Assembly (NCBI RefSeq): GCF_004346185.1
Contig: NZ_SMAI01000004.1
Span: forward strand, 124,001 to 188,000
Reading direction: 5' to 3'
Source: Aquabacter spiritensis
Lineage (GTDB): Bacteria; Pseudomonadota; Alphaproteobacteria; Rhizobiales; Xanthobacteraceae
DNA: 64,000 nucleotides
The notes under the pieces are model-generated. The model had not been told where the DNA came from and searched no databases. It was given only the letters and a program-made list of their open reading frames with translations. Position numbers and translations under genes: made by a program. Shown piece by piece: positions 28,241-36,753 of this stretch. The stretch's first letter is position 1, and the number at the start of each line of letters is the position of its first letter.

Positions 28241-28768
28241 ATGAAGAACGACATTTCCGGCGAGCGGGCGGTGGCGCCCGGCGAACTCCAGCAGCATCCG
28301 CATCTGGCCGGCCGGCTGATCCCCGGCGGGCACAGCCTCGTTCTGCGGGTCTATTACGAGGACACCGACTTTTCCGGCATCGTCTATCACGCCAATTATC
28401 TGAAATTCATGGAGCGCGGCCGCTCGGACTATATGCGGCTGCTCGGCGTGGTGCAGGGCGATCTGTTCGCCGAGGCGGCGGCCGAGGCGCCGGGCTTTCA
28501 CTTCGTCGTGCGATCGATGCAGCTCGACTTCTTCAAGCCGGCGCGCATCGACGACGTGCTCGAAGTGGTGACGCTGTCGAAGGAGGTACAGGGCGCCTCC
28601 ATTCTGCTCGCCCAGAGCGTGCGGCGCGACGGCGTCGTGCTGGTCTCGGCCAATGTGCGGGTGGCGTTCGTCTCCCAGGGGCGCGCGCGCCGCATCCCCG
28701 ACGCGCTGCGCAAGGCGACGCTCGACGACGCAATGGCGGCCAATGGCGTCATTGCACCGCAGCGATAA
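28241..28768 (+). CDS. ybgC: Tol-Pal system-associated acyl-CoA thioesterase YbgC
   Basis: A 175-residue hot-dog fold thioesterase. The catalytic Asp lies in VYYEDTDFSGIVYHANYLKFMERGRSDYMRLLG, the 4-hydroxybenzoyl-CoA thioesterase/YbgC signature; later FHFVVRSMQLDFFKPARIDDVLEVVT is also diagnostic. YbgC hydrolyses acyl-CoA or acyl-ACP thioesters and interacts with phospholipid-synthesis enzymes at the membrane. The N-terminus is about 25 residues longer than in E. coli. It is the first gene of the tol operon and lies about 195 bases before tolQ. Confidence 0.94.
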   Translation: MKNDISGERAVAPGELQQHPHLAGRLIPGGHSLVLRVYYEDTDFSGIVYHANYLKFMERGRSDYMRLLGVVQGDLFAEAAAEAPGFHFVVRSMQLDFFKPARIDDVLEVVTLSKEVQGASILLAQSVRRDGVVLVSANVRVAFVSQGRARRIPDALRKATLDDAMAANGVIAPQR

Positions 28769-28963
28769 CGCTGCATTAACCCTGCTCGTGTGTTCTTGGG
28801 CCATGGCAAGGTGCCGCTTGCCGCCAAAGTTTGGACAGGTTCAGCCGGTTGAAGACGCCTGTCGTCTTAATCGGCGGGCTGTCGGCGACCGCGTCCGCCC
28901 GCCGGGGAGGATCTCCGGCGGCGGTGGCGGACGGACATGCCGCGGCGAGAGTGGGACCGACAG

Positions 28964-29860
28964 ATGACCTCCGACAGGACCGGCCTGATGACGCTGACGA
29001 AGCTCTTTTCCCTGGTGGCGCTGCTTCTCGCTTTGACGGCCCCTCCCGCGCTCGCGCAGTCGGCCCCCAACGCGCCGCGCGCCGCGCCGACCGCGCCGGT
29101 CACCGCCACGCCGGGCGCCCAGGCGCCCGCCGCCGTGCCCGCCAGCCCGTCGCCGGGCTTTGCTGGCGACCCGGCGGCGCCGGAGGCTCAAGCGAACGTG
29201 ACGCTGCTCGGCCTGTTTCTCCAGGCCTCCCTGATCGTCAAGCTGATCATGATCGGCCTCGTCGTGGCCTCGGTCTGGGTCTGGGCGATCATCATCGACA
29301 AGGTGCTCCTGTTCGGCCGCACCAAGCGCGAGATGGACAGGTTCGAGCAGGTCTTCTGGTCGGGCCAGAGCCTCGAGGATCTCTATCGCTCCCTCGCGGG
29401 CCGGCCCAACCAGGCCATGGCGGCGATCTTCGTCGCCGCGATGCGCGAGTGGAAGCGCACCTACGAGACCGGGACGCGCTCGCTCGGCGGTCTCAACCAG
29501 CGGATCGAGAAGGTCATGGACGTGACCATCGCCCGCGAGGTCGAGCGCCTGGAAGGCAAGCTTCTGGTGCTGGCGACGGTCGGCTCGGCCGGTCCCTTCA
29601 TCGGCCTGCTCGGCACCGTCATCGGCATCATGACGGCGTTCCAGTCGATCGCCGCCTCCAAGAATACCAGCCTGGCGGTGGTGGCGCCGGGCATCGCCGA
29701 GGCGCTGCTGGCGACCGCGATCGGCCTCATTGCGGCCATTCCCGCGACGATCTTCTACAACAAGTTCATCACCCAGGTGGGCCGTCAGGCCCAGCGCCTG
29801 GAGGGGTTCGCCGACGAATTCTCGGCCATCCTGTCGCGCCAGATCGACGAGAGGAGCTGA
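28964..29860 (+). CDS. tolQ: Tol-Pal system protein TolQ with N-terminal extension
   Basis: TolQ forms, with TolR, the proton channel that energises TolA. The core from about residue 80 is standard: LLGLFLQASLIVKLIMIGLVVASVWVWAIIIDK as first helix, and further on VLATVGSAGPFIGLLGTVIGIMTAFQSIA and AEALLATAIGLIAAIPATIFYNKF for helices 2 and 3. Ahead of it is an extra 75-residue segment made of a signal-peptide-like stretch (LFSLVALLLALTAPPALA) and an Ala/Pro-rich linker, as seen in ExbB of Hyphomicrobiales. Starts are possible at 28937, 28964 and 28988; the last has AGGA eight bases upstream. Total 298 residues from 28964, compared with about 230-240 for usual TolQ. Confidence 0.92.
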   Translation: MTSDRTGLMTLTKLFSLVALLLALTAPPALAQSAPNAPRAAPTAPVTATPGAQAPAAVPASPSPGFAGDPAAPEAQANVTLLGLFLQASLIVKLIMIGLVVASVWVWAIIIDKVLLFGRTKREMDRFEQVFWSGQSLEDLYRSLAGRPNQAMAAIFVAAMREWKRTYETGTRSLGGLNQRIEKVMDVTIAREVERLEGKLLVLATVGSAGPFIGLLGTVIGIMTAFQSIAASKNTSLAVVAPGIAEALLATAIGLIAAIPATIFYNKFITQVGRQAQRLEGFADEFSAILSRQIDERS

Positions 29861-29866
29861 CGCGCC

Positions 29867-30319
29867 ATGGGAATGTCCGCGGGAACCGGAGGCGGCTGGC
29901 AGAGCCGGCGTTCGCGCCGGCGCCACGCCCGCGCCGTGATGGCCGAGATCAACGTGACGCCCATGGTGGACGTCATGCTGGTGCTGCTCATCATCTTCAT
30001 GGTGTCGGCGCCGCTCCTCACCGTGGGCGTGCCCATCGATCTGCCGCAGACCGCGGCGAAGTCGATGGACCAGACCAAGGATCCGATCACCGTCTCGGTG
30101 AACGCGAAGGGGCAGATCTTCATCGGCGAGACCGAAGTCGCCTATGCCGATCTGGTCCCGCGTTTGCAAGCGGTGACCCAGAACGCCATGGACGAGCGGA
30201 TTTTCGTGCGCGGCGACCGCAAAGTTGACTACGGAACGGTCATGCGGGTCATGGGGCGGCTGTCCGGGGCGGGCTTCAAACGCGTCGCCCTCGTGACCGA
30301 AGTGGACCAGGGGGGCTGA
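29867..30319 (+). CDS. tolR: Tol-Pal system protein TolR
   Basis: A 150-residue ExbD/TolR family protein. After a basic N-terminus (QSRRSRRRHARAVMAEINVTPM) comes the single membrane helix VDVMLVLLIIFMVSAPLL, with the channel Asp at position 35. The periplasmic domain begins VGVPIDLPQTAAKSMD and ends GFKRVALVTEVD. TolR couples proton flow to TolQ-TolA movement and contacts peptidoglycan. Six bases separate it from tolQ and eleven from tolA. Confidence 0.95.
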   Translation: MGMSAGTGGGWQSRRSRRRHARAVMAEINVTPMVDVMLVLLIIFMVSAPLLTVGVPIDLPQTAAKSMDQTKDPITVSVNAKGQIFIGETEVAYADLVPRLQAVTQNAMDERIFVRGDRKVDYGTVMRVMGRLSGAGFKRVALVTEVDQGG

Positions 30320-30330
30320 GAAGGAACGGG

Positions 30331-31266
30331 ATGCGCGCCGGGCTGATCACCTCGACCGTGCTGCATGGGGGCGTTCTCGTCCTCGCGCTGGCGACGTTCG
30401 CCTCGCCGCGGCCGTTCGACACGCCGGTCGATACGATTCCGGTCGAAGTGGTGTCCGCCGCGGACGTCTCCAAGGTCACGAAGGGGGCGGAGACCGGCAA
30501 GAAGGACGAGCCGCCCAAGACCGTCGCCGAAAAGATCGACGCCGAGAAGCCGACCCCCGATCCGGCCCTGAAGGTGACGGAAAAGCAGGAGGTCGCCCCG
30601 ACTTCGGCGGCGCCCCCCCCGCCGCCGCCGCCTCCCCAGCCCAAGGCCGAGGATCAGAAGCCCGCGCCGGCCCCGCCCAAAGCCGAGCCGCCGCCGCCGC
30701 AGGCGGACGAGGCGCTGAAGGCGGATCCCGATCCCAAGCCCCAGCAGCAGGCGCAGCCGGCCCCGATGCCGCCCAAGAAGCCGCCGCCGCCGCCCAAAGT
30801 GGCCGAGCAGCGGCCGCCGACCGACCAGGCGTTCAACGCCGACAAGATCGCTGCGCTGCTCGACAAGCGCACGCCGCAGCGCGCCGCCGCGACCGGCTCG
30901 CAGCTCTCGCCGAACGCCTCCTTCGGTGCGCCGCGCGGCAACGCCGCCGCCGTCAGCCTGTCCGAGCAGGACGCGTTCCGGGAGAAAGTCCGTCAATGCT
31001 GGCGCATGCCGCATATCAATGACGACCGGATTTTCGCTTATATCGAGCTGAACCTGAACCGCGACGGCACGCTCGCGGCGACTCCGACGATCGTCGAGGG
31101 CCCGGCGCTGACGCCCGATCAGACCCCTGTCTTCCAGGCCTTCGTTTCGAGCGCGGTCCGCGCGCTGATCCAGTGCCAGCCTTACACGATGTTCCGGGCC
31201 GAGACGTACGACCAATGGCGGTCGATCCAGTCGCGGTTCTATCCCAACATGTTCGGGGGAGCTTAG
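30331..31266 (+). CDS. tolA: Cell envelope integrity protein TolA
   Basis: A 311-residue protein with one N-terminal membrane helix ([21 protein letters not shown]) and a short conserved SxxxH-like motif (STVLHG) used to contact TolQR. Residues about 55-170 form a Pro/Lys/Ala-rich stalk (for example [20 protein letters not shown]), of lower helical content than E. coli TolA. The C-terminal domain runs from [18 protein letters not shown] to RFYPNMFGG and is the part that binds TolB/Pal, with the usual Cys pair (QCWRMP and IQCQPY). It spans the periplasm in cell division. tolB follows with 89 bases between. Confidence 0.92.
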   Translation: MRAGLITSTVLHGGVLVLALATFASPRPFDTPVDTIPVEVVSAADVSKVTKGAETGKKDEPPKTVAEKIDAEKPTPDPALKVTEKQEVAPTSAAPPPPPPPPQPKAEDQKPAPAPPKAEPPPPQADEALKADPDPKPQQQAQPAPMPPKKPPPPPKVAEQRPPTDQAFNADKIAALLDKRTPQRAAATGSQLSPNASFGAPRGNAAAVSLSEQDAFREKVRQCWRMPHINDDRIFAYIELNLNRDGTLAATPTIVEGPALTPDQTPVFQAFVSSAVRALIQCQPYTMFRAETYDQWRSIQSRFYPNMFGGA

Positions 31267-31355
31267 ACGTCCCCCGCGGGGACGCTGCGCCGACCCGTAC
31301 GGCCGTCGTGCCCGGCATTCCGGGTTCGGGCGGCGCGAGACAAGAAGAGGATTTC

Positions 31356-32687
31356 GTGACCAAAGCCTCCGATCGCTCCCTCATTGTGCTGACGCGCCGC
31401 CGCCTCCTGACGGCAGGCGCCGCGGGCGGCCTTCTCGCCACCGGCCCCGCACGCGCCGCTTTGCGCATCGACATCCAGTCGGGCGCACCGCAGCCGATCC
31501 CCATCGCCGTCACCGATTTCGTCGGCGACCCCGAGCAGGGCCGCGCGATTTCCGGCGTGATCGCCGCCGACCTGCGGCGCTCGGGCCTGTTCGCGCCGAT
31601 CGATCCGAAGGCATTCATCGAGAAGATCCAGAATCCGGATCTCGCCCCGCGGTTCCAGGATTGGCGCTCGATCAATGCCCAGGGCCTCGTCACCGGGCGC
31701 GTCGCGGCCCAGGGCGACGGGCGGCTGAAGGTGGAGTTCCGGCTGTGGGACGTGTTTGCCGGCCAGCAATTGCTCGGCCAGCAATATTTCACCCAGCCCG
31801 CGAATTGGCGCCGCGTCGCCCATATCATCGCCGACGCCATCTATGAGCGGCTGACCGGCGAGAAGGGCTATTTCGACACCCGCATCGTGTTCGTGGACGA
31901 GACCGGCGCGGCCGACCGCCGGATCAAGCGGCTCGCCATTATGGACCAGGACGGCGCCAATGTGAGCTACCTGACCCGCGGCGACGATCTGGTCCTGACC
32001 CCCCGCTTCTCGCCGACCAGCCAGGAAATCACCTATATGTCCTATTGGCGGTCGGACCCGCGGGTCTATCTGCTCAATATCGAGACCGGGCAGCGCGAGA
32101 TCGTCGGCAATTTCCCCGGAATGAGCTTCTCCCCGCGCTTTTCGCCGGACGGGCAGAAGGTGATCATGAGCCTCCAGCAGGGCGGCAATTCCAACATTTT
32201 CGTGATGGATCTGCGGTCCAAGGCGACGACGCGGCTCACCGACACCGCCGCCATCGATACCGGACCGTGCTATTCGCCGGACGGCCGGCAGATCTGCTTC
32301 GAGAGCGACCGCGGTGGCTCCTCGCAGATTTATATCATGAATGCCGACGGCAGCGGGGCCAAGCGCATCTCGTTCGGCAATGCGCGCTATTCGACGCCCG
32401 TCTGGTCGCCGCGCGGCGACGTGATCGCCTTCACCCGCCAGTCCGAGGGCAAGTTCGCGATCGGCGTGATGAAGCCGGACGGCACCGGCGAGCGGGTTCT
32501 CACCGAGGGCTATCACAATGAGGGGCCGACCTTCGCGCCCAACGGGCGGGTCCTCATGTTCTTCCGCGACCCGCCGGGCGCCGGTGGGCCGAGCCTCTTC
32601 ACCATCGACGTGACGGGCTACAACGAATTGCGCGAGCCGACCCCGAGCTACGCCTCCGACCCCGCTTGGTCGCCGCTGCGCTCCTGA
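31356..32687 (+). CDS. tolB: Tol-Pal system protein TolB with twin-arginine type leader
   Basis: TolB is the periplasmic partner of Pal. The 443-residue protein has the N-terminal TolB domain ([33 protein letters not shown]) and the six-bladed beta-propeller with repeated motifs such as [55 protein letters not shown] and [17 protein letters not shown] chose the GTG at 31356, preceded by AAGAAGAGG, because it yields the family length and a leader [23 protein letters not shown] containing a twin-arginine pair. Export by Tat rather than Sec is therefore possible. pal does not follow. Confidence 0.94.
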   Translation: MTKASDRSLIVLTRRRLLTAGAAGGLLATGPARAALRIDIQSGAPQPIPIAVTDFVGDPEQGRAISGVIAADLRRSGLFAPIDPKAFIEKIQNPDLAPRFQDWRSINAQGLVTGRVAAQGDGRLKVEFRLWDVFAGQQLLGQQYFTQPANWRRVAHIIADAIYERLTGEKGYFDTRIVFVDETGAADRRIKRLAIMDQDGANVSYLTRGDDLVLTPRFSPTSQEITYMSYWRSDPRVYLLNIETGQREIVGNFPGMSFSPRFSPDGQKVIMSLQQGGNSNIFVMDLRSKATTRLTDTAAIDTGPCYSPDGRQICFESDRGGSSQIYIMNADGSGAKRISFGNARYSTPVWSPRGDVIAFTRQSEGKFAIGVMKPDGTGERVLTEGYHNEGPTFAPNGRVLMFFRDPPGAGGPSLFTIDVTGYNELREPTPSYASDPAWSPLRS

Positions 32688-32701
32688 GCGGAGACACCCG
32701 A

Positions 32702-33166
32702 TCAACCGGCGTCGGGCGACCAGTCCGGCGGGGCGAGTTCGAAGCCGGCGAAATCGAACGCCGGCGCCACCGTGCAGCCGACCAAGGTCCAGACGCCCCG
32801 GCTTTCCGCCGCCTGCCAGGCGAAGGGCGGGACCACCGCCTGGGGCCGCTGTCCGTCCGCGAGATCCGGGCCGAGAAGGTGGTCGGCGCGGGTGCCGTCC
32901 GGCAGCGCGATGGACAGGCGCAGGGGCGCGCCGGCGTAGAAATGCCAGGTTTCGCTCGCATCGACGCGGTGCCAGTGCGAGCGCTCGCCGGCCGCGAGAA
33001 GGAAATAGATCGCCGTGGAGGCGCCGCGGGCGCCGTCCACGCCCGTCTCGCGGAACGTCTCGCGGAAATGCCCGCCCTCGGGGTGAGGGGAAAGGCCGAG
33101 AAGCGCGATCACCTCCGCCGCCGAAAGGTCGCCCGCCGAAAGGCCGCCCGCGCCCAGCCCGGACAT
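32702..33166 (-). CDS. Cupin superfamily protein (DUF985)
   Basis: A 154-residue cupin_5/DUF985 protein. SAAEVIALLGLSPHPEGGHFRETFRE is the typical opening, followed by STAIYFLLAAGERSHWHRVDASETWHFYAGAPLRL with the metal-binding His residues and the C-terminal GCTVAPAFDFAGFELA. Family members have a double-stranded beta-helix and no established reaction. The ATG at 33166 lies four bases after the gloB stop, so the two genes form one leftward unit. It is convergent with tolB, 14 bases away. Confidence 0.9.
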   Translation of the reverse strand: MSGLGAGGLSAGDLSAAEVIALLGLSPHPEGGHFRETFRETGVDGARGASTAIYFLLAAGERSHWHRVDASETWHFYAGAPLRLSIALPDGTRADHLLGPDLADGQRPQAVVPPFAWQAAESRGVWTLVGCTVAPAFDFAGFELAPPDWSPDAG

Positions 33167-33170
33167 GCGC

Positions 33171-33944
33171 TCAGCCCTTGAACACGTTCTTGCGGGCGCG
33201 CAATTCGGTGAACACCGCGGCGGCATCGCTCTCGCCGAGCCCGAGACGCTCCGCCATGCCGGGATCGTCGGCGCGCAGGAACGGGTTGGTCAGCTTCTCG
33301 TCGCCGAGCATGGTCGGAATGGTCGGCCGGTCCGCGCTTCGCGCCGCCTGCACCTCGCCGAGCCGCGCCTGAAGCGCGCCATTGTCGGGATCGACGCTGG
33401 CGGCGAAGCGGGCGTTCGAAACCGTGTATTCATGGCCGCAATAGACCGCCAGATCGTCCGGCAGGGTGCGCAGCCGCTGCAGCGACTTCCACAGGACCGG
33501 CGCGTCGCACTCGATCGGCCGGCCGCAGCCCATGACGAACAGCGTGTCGCCGGCGAACAGCAGATGCTCGTCCTCGAACAGATAGACCACATGGCCGGCG
33601 GTGTGGCCCGGCGTCTCCATCACGCGGCCGACCAGCCCGCCGACGGCCACGGGATCGCCGTCCACCACCTCGACATCGATGCCGGGAATGGTCGCAGCTT
33701 CCGCCTTGGGTCCGACCACCGTCGCGCCGAACCGCGCCTTCAGCGCGGGAACGCCGTCGATATGGTCGGCATGGTGATGGGTGACCAGGATATGGGTGAG
33801 GGTCCACCCCTCGCGCTCGATCGCCGCGAGCACCGGCGCCACTTCCGGGACGTCGACGACGGCGGTGGCCTGGGCGACGGGATCGTGCAGCAGCACGGCA
33901 TAATTGTCGTTCAGGCAGGGAACAACCCGGATCTCGACGGCCAT
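33171..33944 (-). CDS. gloB: Hydroxyacylglutathione hydrolase (glyoxalase II)
   Basis: GloB splits S-D-lactoylglutathione to D-lactate and glutathione, finishing methylglyoxal detoxification in the cytosol. The 257-residue protein has the metallo-beta-lactamase metal motif THHHADHIDG, the second-shell METPGHTAGHVVYLF, the GDTLFVMGCGRPIE segment and the YCGHEYTVSNARF motif with the last metal ligand. The C-terminal glutathione-binding helices (NPFLRADDP and TELRARKNVFKG) are intact. Divergent from the methyltransferase at 34052, as in many Hyphomicrobiales. Confidence 0.95.
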   Translation of the reverse strand: MAVEIRVVPCLNDNYAVLLHDPVAQATAVVDVPEVAPVLAAIEREGWTLTHILVTHHHADHIDGVPALKARFGATVVGPKAEAATIPGIDVEVVDGDPVAVGGLVGRVMETPGHTAGHVVYLFEDEHLLFAGDTLFVMGCGRPIECDAPVLWKSLQRLRTLPDDLAVYCGHEYTVSNARFAASVDPDNGALQARLGEVQAARSADRPTIPTMLGDEKLTNPFLRADDPGMAERLGLGESDAAAVFTELRARKNVFKG

Positions 33945-34051
33945 TTCGCTTCTCCGTACGGCGATCGGACCCTGAGTAGCACGCCTTTCGAGCGGAGCAA
34001 GGCCTCATCTCGTCGCTGCGTCGTGCTATAGGAAGGCCGGAAGGGAAGGCC

Positions 34052-34780
34052 ATGTTCCTCGATGTCGTCGATCTGCGCAGCTTCTATGCCCAGCCGCTCG
34101 GCGTCGTGACGCGCCGGCTGCTGAGCCGGGCGATCCGCTCGCGCCTGCCGGACGTGCGGGACCTCAGCCTCCTCGGTATCGGCTATGCGACACCGTATCT
34201 CGGCGTGTTCCGCGAGGAGGCGGAACGGTGCGTCGCCTTGATGCCGGCGGCGCAAGGCGTCGTGCGGTGGCCCTCCTCCGGGCCGACGCTCGCCGCTCTG
34301 GCGGACGAGGGGGCGCTGCCGCTGCCGACCTCGTGCATCGACCGGGTGATCGCGGTCCATCTGCTGGAAATGACCCCGGACGCGGCCGGGATGCTGCGCG
34401 AGATCTGGCGCGTTCTGTCGCCCGGCGGTCGGCTGCTCGCCGTCGTGCCGAACCGGCGCGGCGTTTGGGCGCGTCTCGACACGACGCCGTTCGGCAATGG
34501 CCGGCCGTTTTCGCGCGGGCAGGTCGTGCGGCTGCTGCGCGAGGCGCTGTTCACCCCGGTGGGCTGGCACGAGGCGCTCTATTTCCCGCCGGTCTCCTCG
34601 CGCTGGCTGCTCAATACGGCAACCGCCTGGGAGCGCGCGGGCGGCAGCCTCTCGCTGCCGTTCGGCGGCGTCCTCGTGGTCGAGGCCACCAAGCAGCTCT
34701 ACCGCCCCGCCCCGATCCGCCGCCCGGCGCTGATGCCGTCCCTCGAGCCGGTCTTCGGGCAAGGCGTGCCGGCGGGCTGA
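34052..34780 (+). CDS. Class I SAM-dependent methyltransferase
   Basis: A 242-residue methyltransferase_11-like protein. The N-terminus LRSFYAQPLGVVTRRLLSRAIR is characteristic of an alphaproteobacterial group that pairs with gloB. The SAM-binding strand is DLSLLGIGYATPYLGVF, with a less Gly-rich loop than usual; the second strand includes ERCVALMPAAQGVVRWP, the acidic motif region reads LPTSCIDRVIAVHLLEM and the post-motif LREIWRVLSPGGRLLAVVPNRRG. Substrate unknown. The C-terminal 60 residues are rich in Pro and Arg. Confidence 0.87.
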   Translation: MFLDVVDLRSFYAQPLGVVTRRLLSRAIRSRLPDVRDLSLLGIGYATPYLGVFREEAERCVALMPAAQGVVRWPSSGPTLAALADEGALPLPTSCIDRVIAVHLLEMTPDAAGMLREIWRVLSPGGRLLAVVPNRRGVWARLDTTPFGNGRPFSRGQVVRLLREALFTPVGWHEALYFPPVSSRWLLNTATAWERAGGSLSLPFGGVLVVEATKQLYRPAPIRRPALMPSLEPVFGQGVPAG

Positions 34781-34958
34781 GAGACCCGGCCGTTCTCTCT
34801 GCCGCCGCGCGATCGACGTTCGATCGGATCAAAGCCGGTCGCCGCTGGAACCTCCGGCGCGTTCGGAAGCTGTTGACGGAGGGGCGCAGCCATTTGCGCG
34901 GCGCGCGGGGCGTCGCACGCCGGCTTCACCCCGATCTCGATCCGGACGGAGGCGCGCC

Positions 34959-35501
34959 ATGGATATCGCCAGCATGCTGTTCCAGGGATGGCCAGGCCTG
35001 GTCCGCACCCTGCTCGTCGGCATTCTCGCTTATGTCACCCTGGTCGCCTTTCTGCGCCTGTCCGGCAAGCGGACGCTGGCCAAGCTCAATGCGTTCGATC
35101 TCGTCGTCACGGTGGCGCTCGGGTCGACGCTGGCGACCATCCTGCTGCAGGAATCGGTCGCGCTCGCGGAGGGGGCGCTGTGTCTGGCCCTGCTGATCGG
35201 GATGCAGTTCGCCGTCAGCTTCTTCTCGGTCCGCTCGCCCGCCTTCGCCCATGCGGTGCGGTCGGAGCCGGCGCTGCTGGTGCGGGACGGGCGCTTCTGC
35301 GCCGGGGCGATGCGGCGGGAGCGCATCACGGAAGGAGAAGCGCTGAGCGCGGTGCGCGCCGCCGGGGGGCAGGCGATCGCGGAGGCGCGCAGCGTGATCC
35401 TGGAAAGCGACGGAACGCTGAGTGTCGCCCTCCGGCCCCCGGACGGCGGCGCGCCCGGCGAGCCCCGGCCCACCCGGCTCGAACCGGTCGGGCCGGCCTG
35501 A
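34959..35501 (+). CDS. DUF421 family membrane protein (YetF-like)
   Basis: A 180-residue protein with three N-terminal helices (LVRTLLVGILAYVTLVAFLRL, LVVTVALGSTLATILL, EGALCLALLIGMQFAVSFF) and a cytosolic alpha/beta domain of the DUF421 fold (SEPALLVRDGRFCAGAMRRERITEGEALSAVRAAG and SVILESDGTLSV). The conserved LSGKRTLAKLNAFDLVVTVALGS matches the family signature. YetF and its paralogues are linked to spore-related functions in Bacillus; in proteobacteria the role is unknown. Its start follows a 178-base gap that holds no other gene. Confidence 0.9.
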   Translation: MDIASMLFQGWPGLVRTLLVGILAYVTLVAFLRLSGKRTLAKLNAFDLVVTVALGSTLATILLQESVALAEGALCLALLIGMQFAVSFFSVRSPAFAHAVRSEPALLVRDGRFCAGAMRRERITEGEALSAVRAAGGQAIAEARSVILESDGTLSVALRPPDGGAPGEPRPTRLEPVGPA

Positions 35502-35519
35502 GCCGCGTGCGGACAGGCG

Positions 35520-35543
35520 GCGGCCCGCGCGGACGCGGGCCGC
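35520..35543. terminator. Perfect 10-bp hairpin between convergent genes
   Basis: GCGGCCCGCG at 35520-35529 pairs with 35534-35543 around the loop CGGA. It fills the 48-base gap between the DUF421 gene and the leftward binding-protein gene. No U-tract, so termination is probable only by position. Confidence 0.55.
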
Positions 35544-35549
35544 GCGGGC

Positions 35550-36539
35550 TCACTCCACCTTGCCGATGGCCTTGACCGCCGTCACCAGACGGGCGCTGTC
35601 GGCGGCCACGAAGGCCGAAAACTGGGCGGCATCCATGTAAGCGGGCGGGCTGCCGGCATTCTCCAGGATGCGGACCACGTCGGGGGACTCGATGGCGGCC
35701 TTCGCGGCGGCGCCGAGCTTGTCCTGCACCGGCTGGGGCACGCCCACCGGCAGAAACAGGCCGGCCCAGATGTAGAATTCGACATCCTTGTAGCCGAGTT
35801 CCTGGAAGGTCGGGGCGTTCGGGAAGGCCGGGGCCCGCTGGGCGCCGAAGCAGGCCAGCACGCGCACCTTGTCCAGGAAGGGCTTCAGCGGACCCGGCGC
35901 GGAGGCGATGGCCTGCACTTCGCCCGACACGAGGGCGGTCAGCGACGGGCCGCCGCCCTGGTAAGGCACGTGCAGCAAGTCGATCTTGGCCGCTGTGGTG
36001 AACATCGCCATGGAGACATGGGTCGTGCCGTAGAGGCCGGAGGATCCGTACTGGATCTTGCCCGGATTCGCCTTGGCGTCGGCCACCAGCTCCGCCACAT
36101 TCTTCCACGGCGCGGAGGCGGGCACCGCCAGAACGGTGGGGTCCGCGAGCACGCGGGCGATCGGCTGGAGCTGGCTCATCTCATAAGACGGCTGGCGGCC
36201 GGCAAGCCGCGCGGCCTCCGGCAGAACGGCCAGCGACGACAGCGTCATCAGCATCGTATAGCCGTCCGGCGCCGCCTTCGCCGCCATGCTGTTGCCGATG
36301 GCGCCGCCGGCGCCGCCCTTGTTCTCCACCACCACCGTCTGGCCGAGAATGGTGGTCAAGGCATTGGCCATGGGCCGGGCGGCGAGGTCCGCCTGCCCGC
36401 CGGGCGGGAACGGGACGATCATCGTGGCGGAACGGGTGGGCCAGGCGGCCTGGGCGAGAGCCGGTCCGGAGATCAGTCCGGGCAGGGCGGCGGCAAGGGG
36501 AAGGGCCCCCAACCCCTGAAGGAAAGTTCGGCGATCCAT
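35550..36539 (-). CDS. Bug-family (TctC-type) periplasmic substrate-binding protein
   Basis: A 329-residue periplasmic binding protein of the tripartite tricarboxylate transporter family. The leader MDRRTFLQGLGALPLAAALPGL has a twin-arginine motif (RRTFLQG) and the mature protein starts near AQAAWP. Diagnostic features are MIVPFPPGGQADLAARPMANAL, VENKGGAGGAIGNSMAAKAAPDGYT and QIQYGSSG-like IQYGSSGLYGTTHVSM. Bug proteins bind organic acids; many are orphans without TctAB, as here. The upstream FAH-family gene suggests a carboxylic-acid catabolic role. The gap to that gene is 214 bases and contains an inverted repeat. Confidence 0.9.
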   Translation of the reverse strand: MDRRTFLQGLGALPLAAALPGLISGPALAQAAWPTRSATMIVPFPPGGQADLAARPMANALTTILGQTVVVENKGGAGGAIGNSMAAKAAPDGYTMLMTLSSLAVLPEAARLAGRQPSYEMSQLQPIARVLADPTVLAVPASAPWKNVAELVADAKANPGKIQYGSSGLYGTTHVSMAMFTTAAKIDLLHVPYQGGGPSLTALVSGEVQAIASAPGPLKPFLDKVRVLACFGAQRAPAFPNAPTFQELGYKDVEFYIWAGLFLPVGVPQPVQDKLGAAAKAAIESPDVVRILENAGSPPAYMDAAQFSAFVAADSARLVTAVKAIGKVE

Positions 36540-36647
36540 TGGCGTTTCTCCTCGTTTTATTTTGTCGTTGGTCTTCGTCTTTTCGTTCGTCTTCCTCTTA
36601 GGCCGTCACGGCCCTCGGTCCGAAAGACCGCAGGCCGCGAGGTCGAT

Positions 36648-36674
36648 CCGATCCTGTCGAGCCGACAGGATCGG
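36648..36674. repeat. Perfect 11-bp inverted repeat between the FAH-family and Bug genes
   Basis: CCGATCCTGTC at 36648-36658 pairs perfectly with 36664-36674 across GAGCC. It lies 80 bases after the FAH stop and about 110 bases before the Bug start codon in the leftward direction. It may terminate or attenuate, or be an operator; there is no U-tract. Confidence 0.5.
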
Positions 36675-36753
36675 AAAGGCAGTAATTCTTTGATATCGAA
36701 CGTTTTATGATCCGCGGTGCGACGCGGTCCTATGGCGGATGGGTCTCGCCGGC

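Noticed and set aside
30600-30830. CCG/GCC tandem-like tract
   Set aside because: It encodes the Pro-rich stalk of TolA; it is coding low complexity, not a separate repeat element.
34781-34958. Short frames in the gap before the DUF421 gene
   Set aside because: No ribosome binding site, no homology and codon use unlike the neighbours; treated as a leader region.
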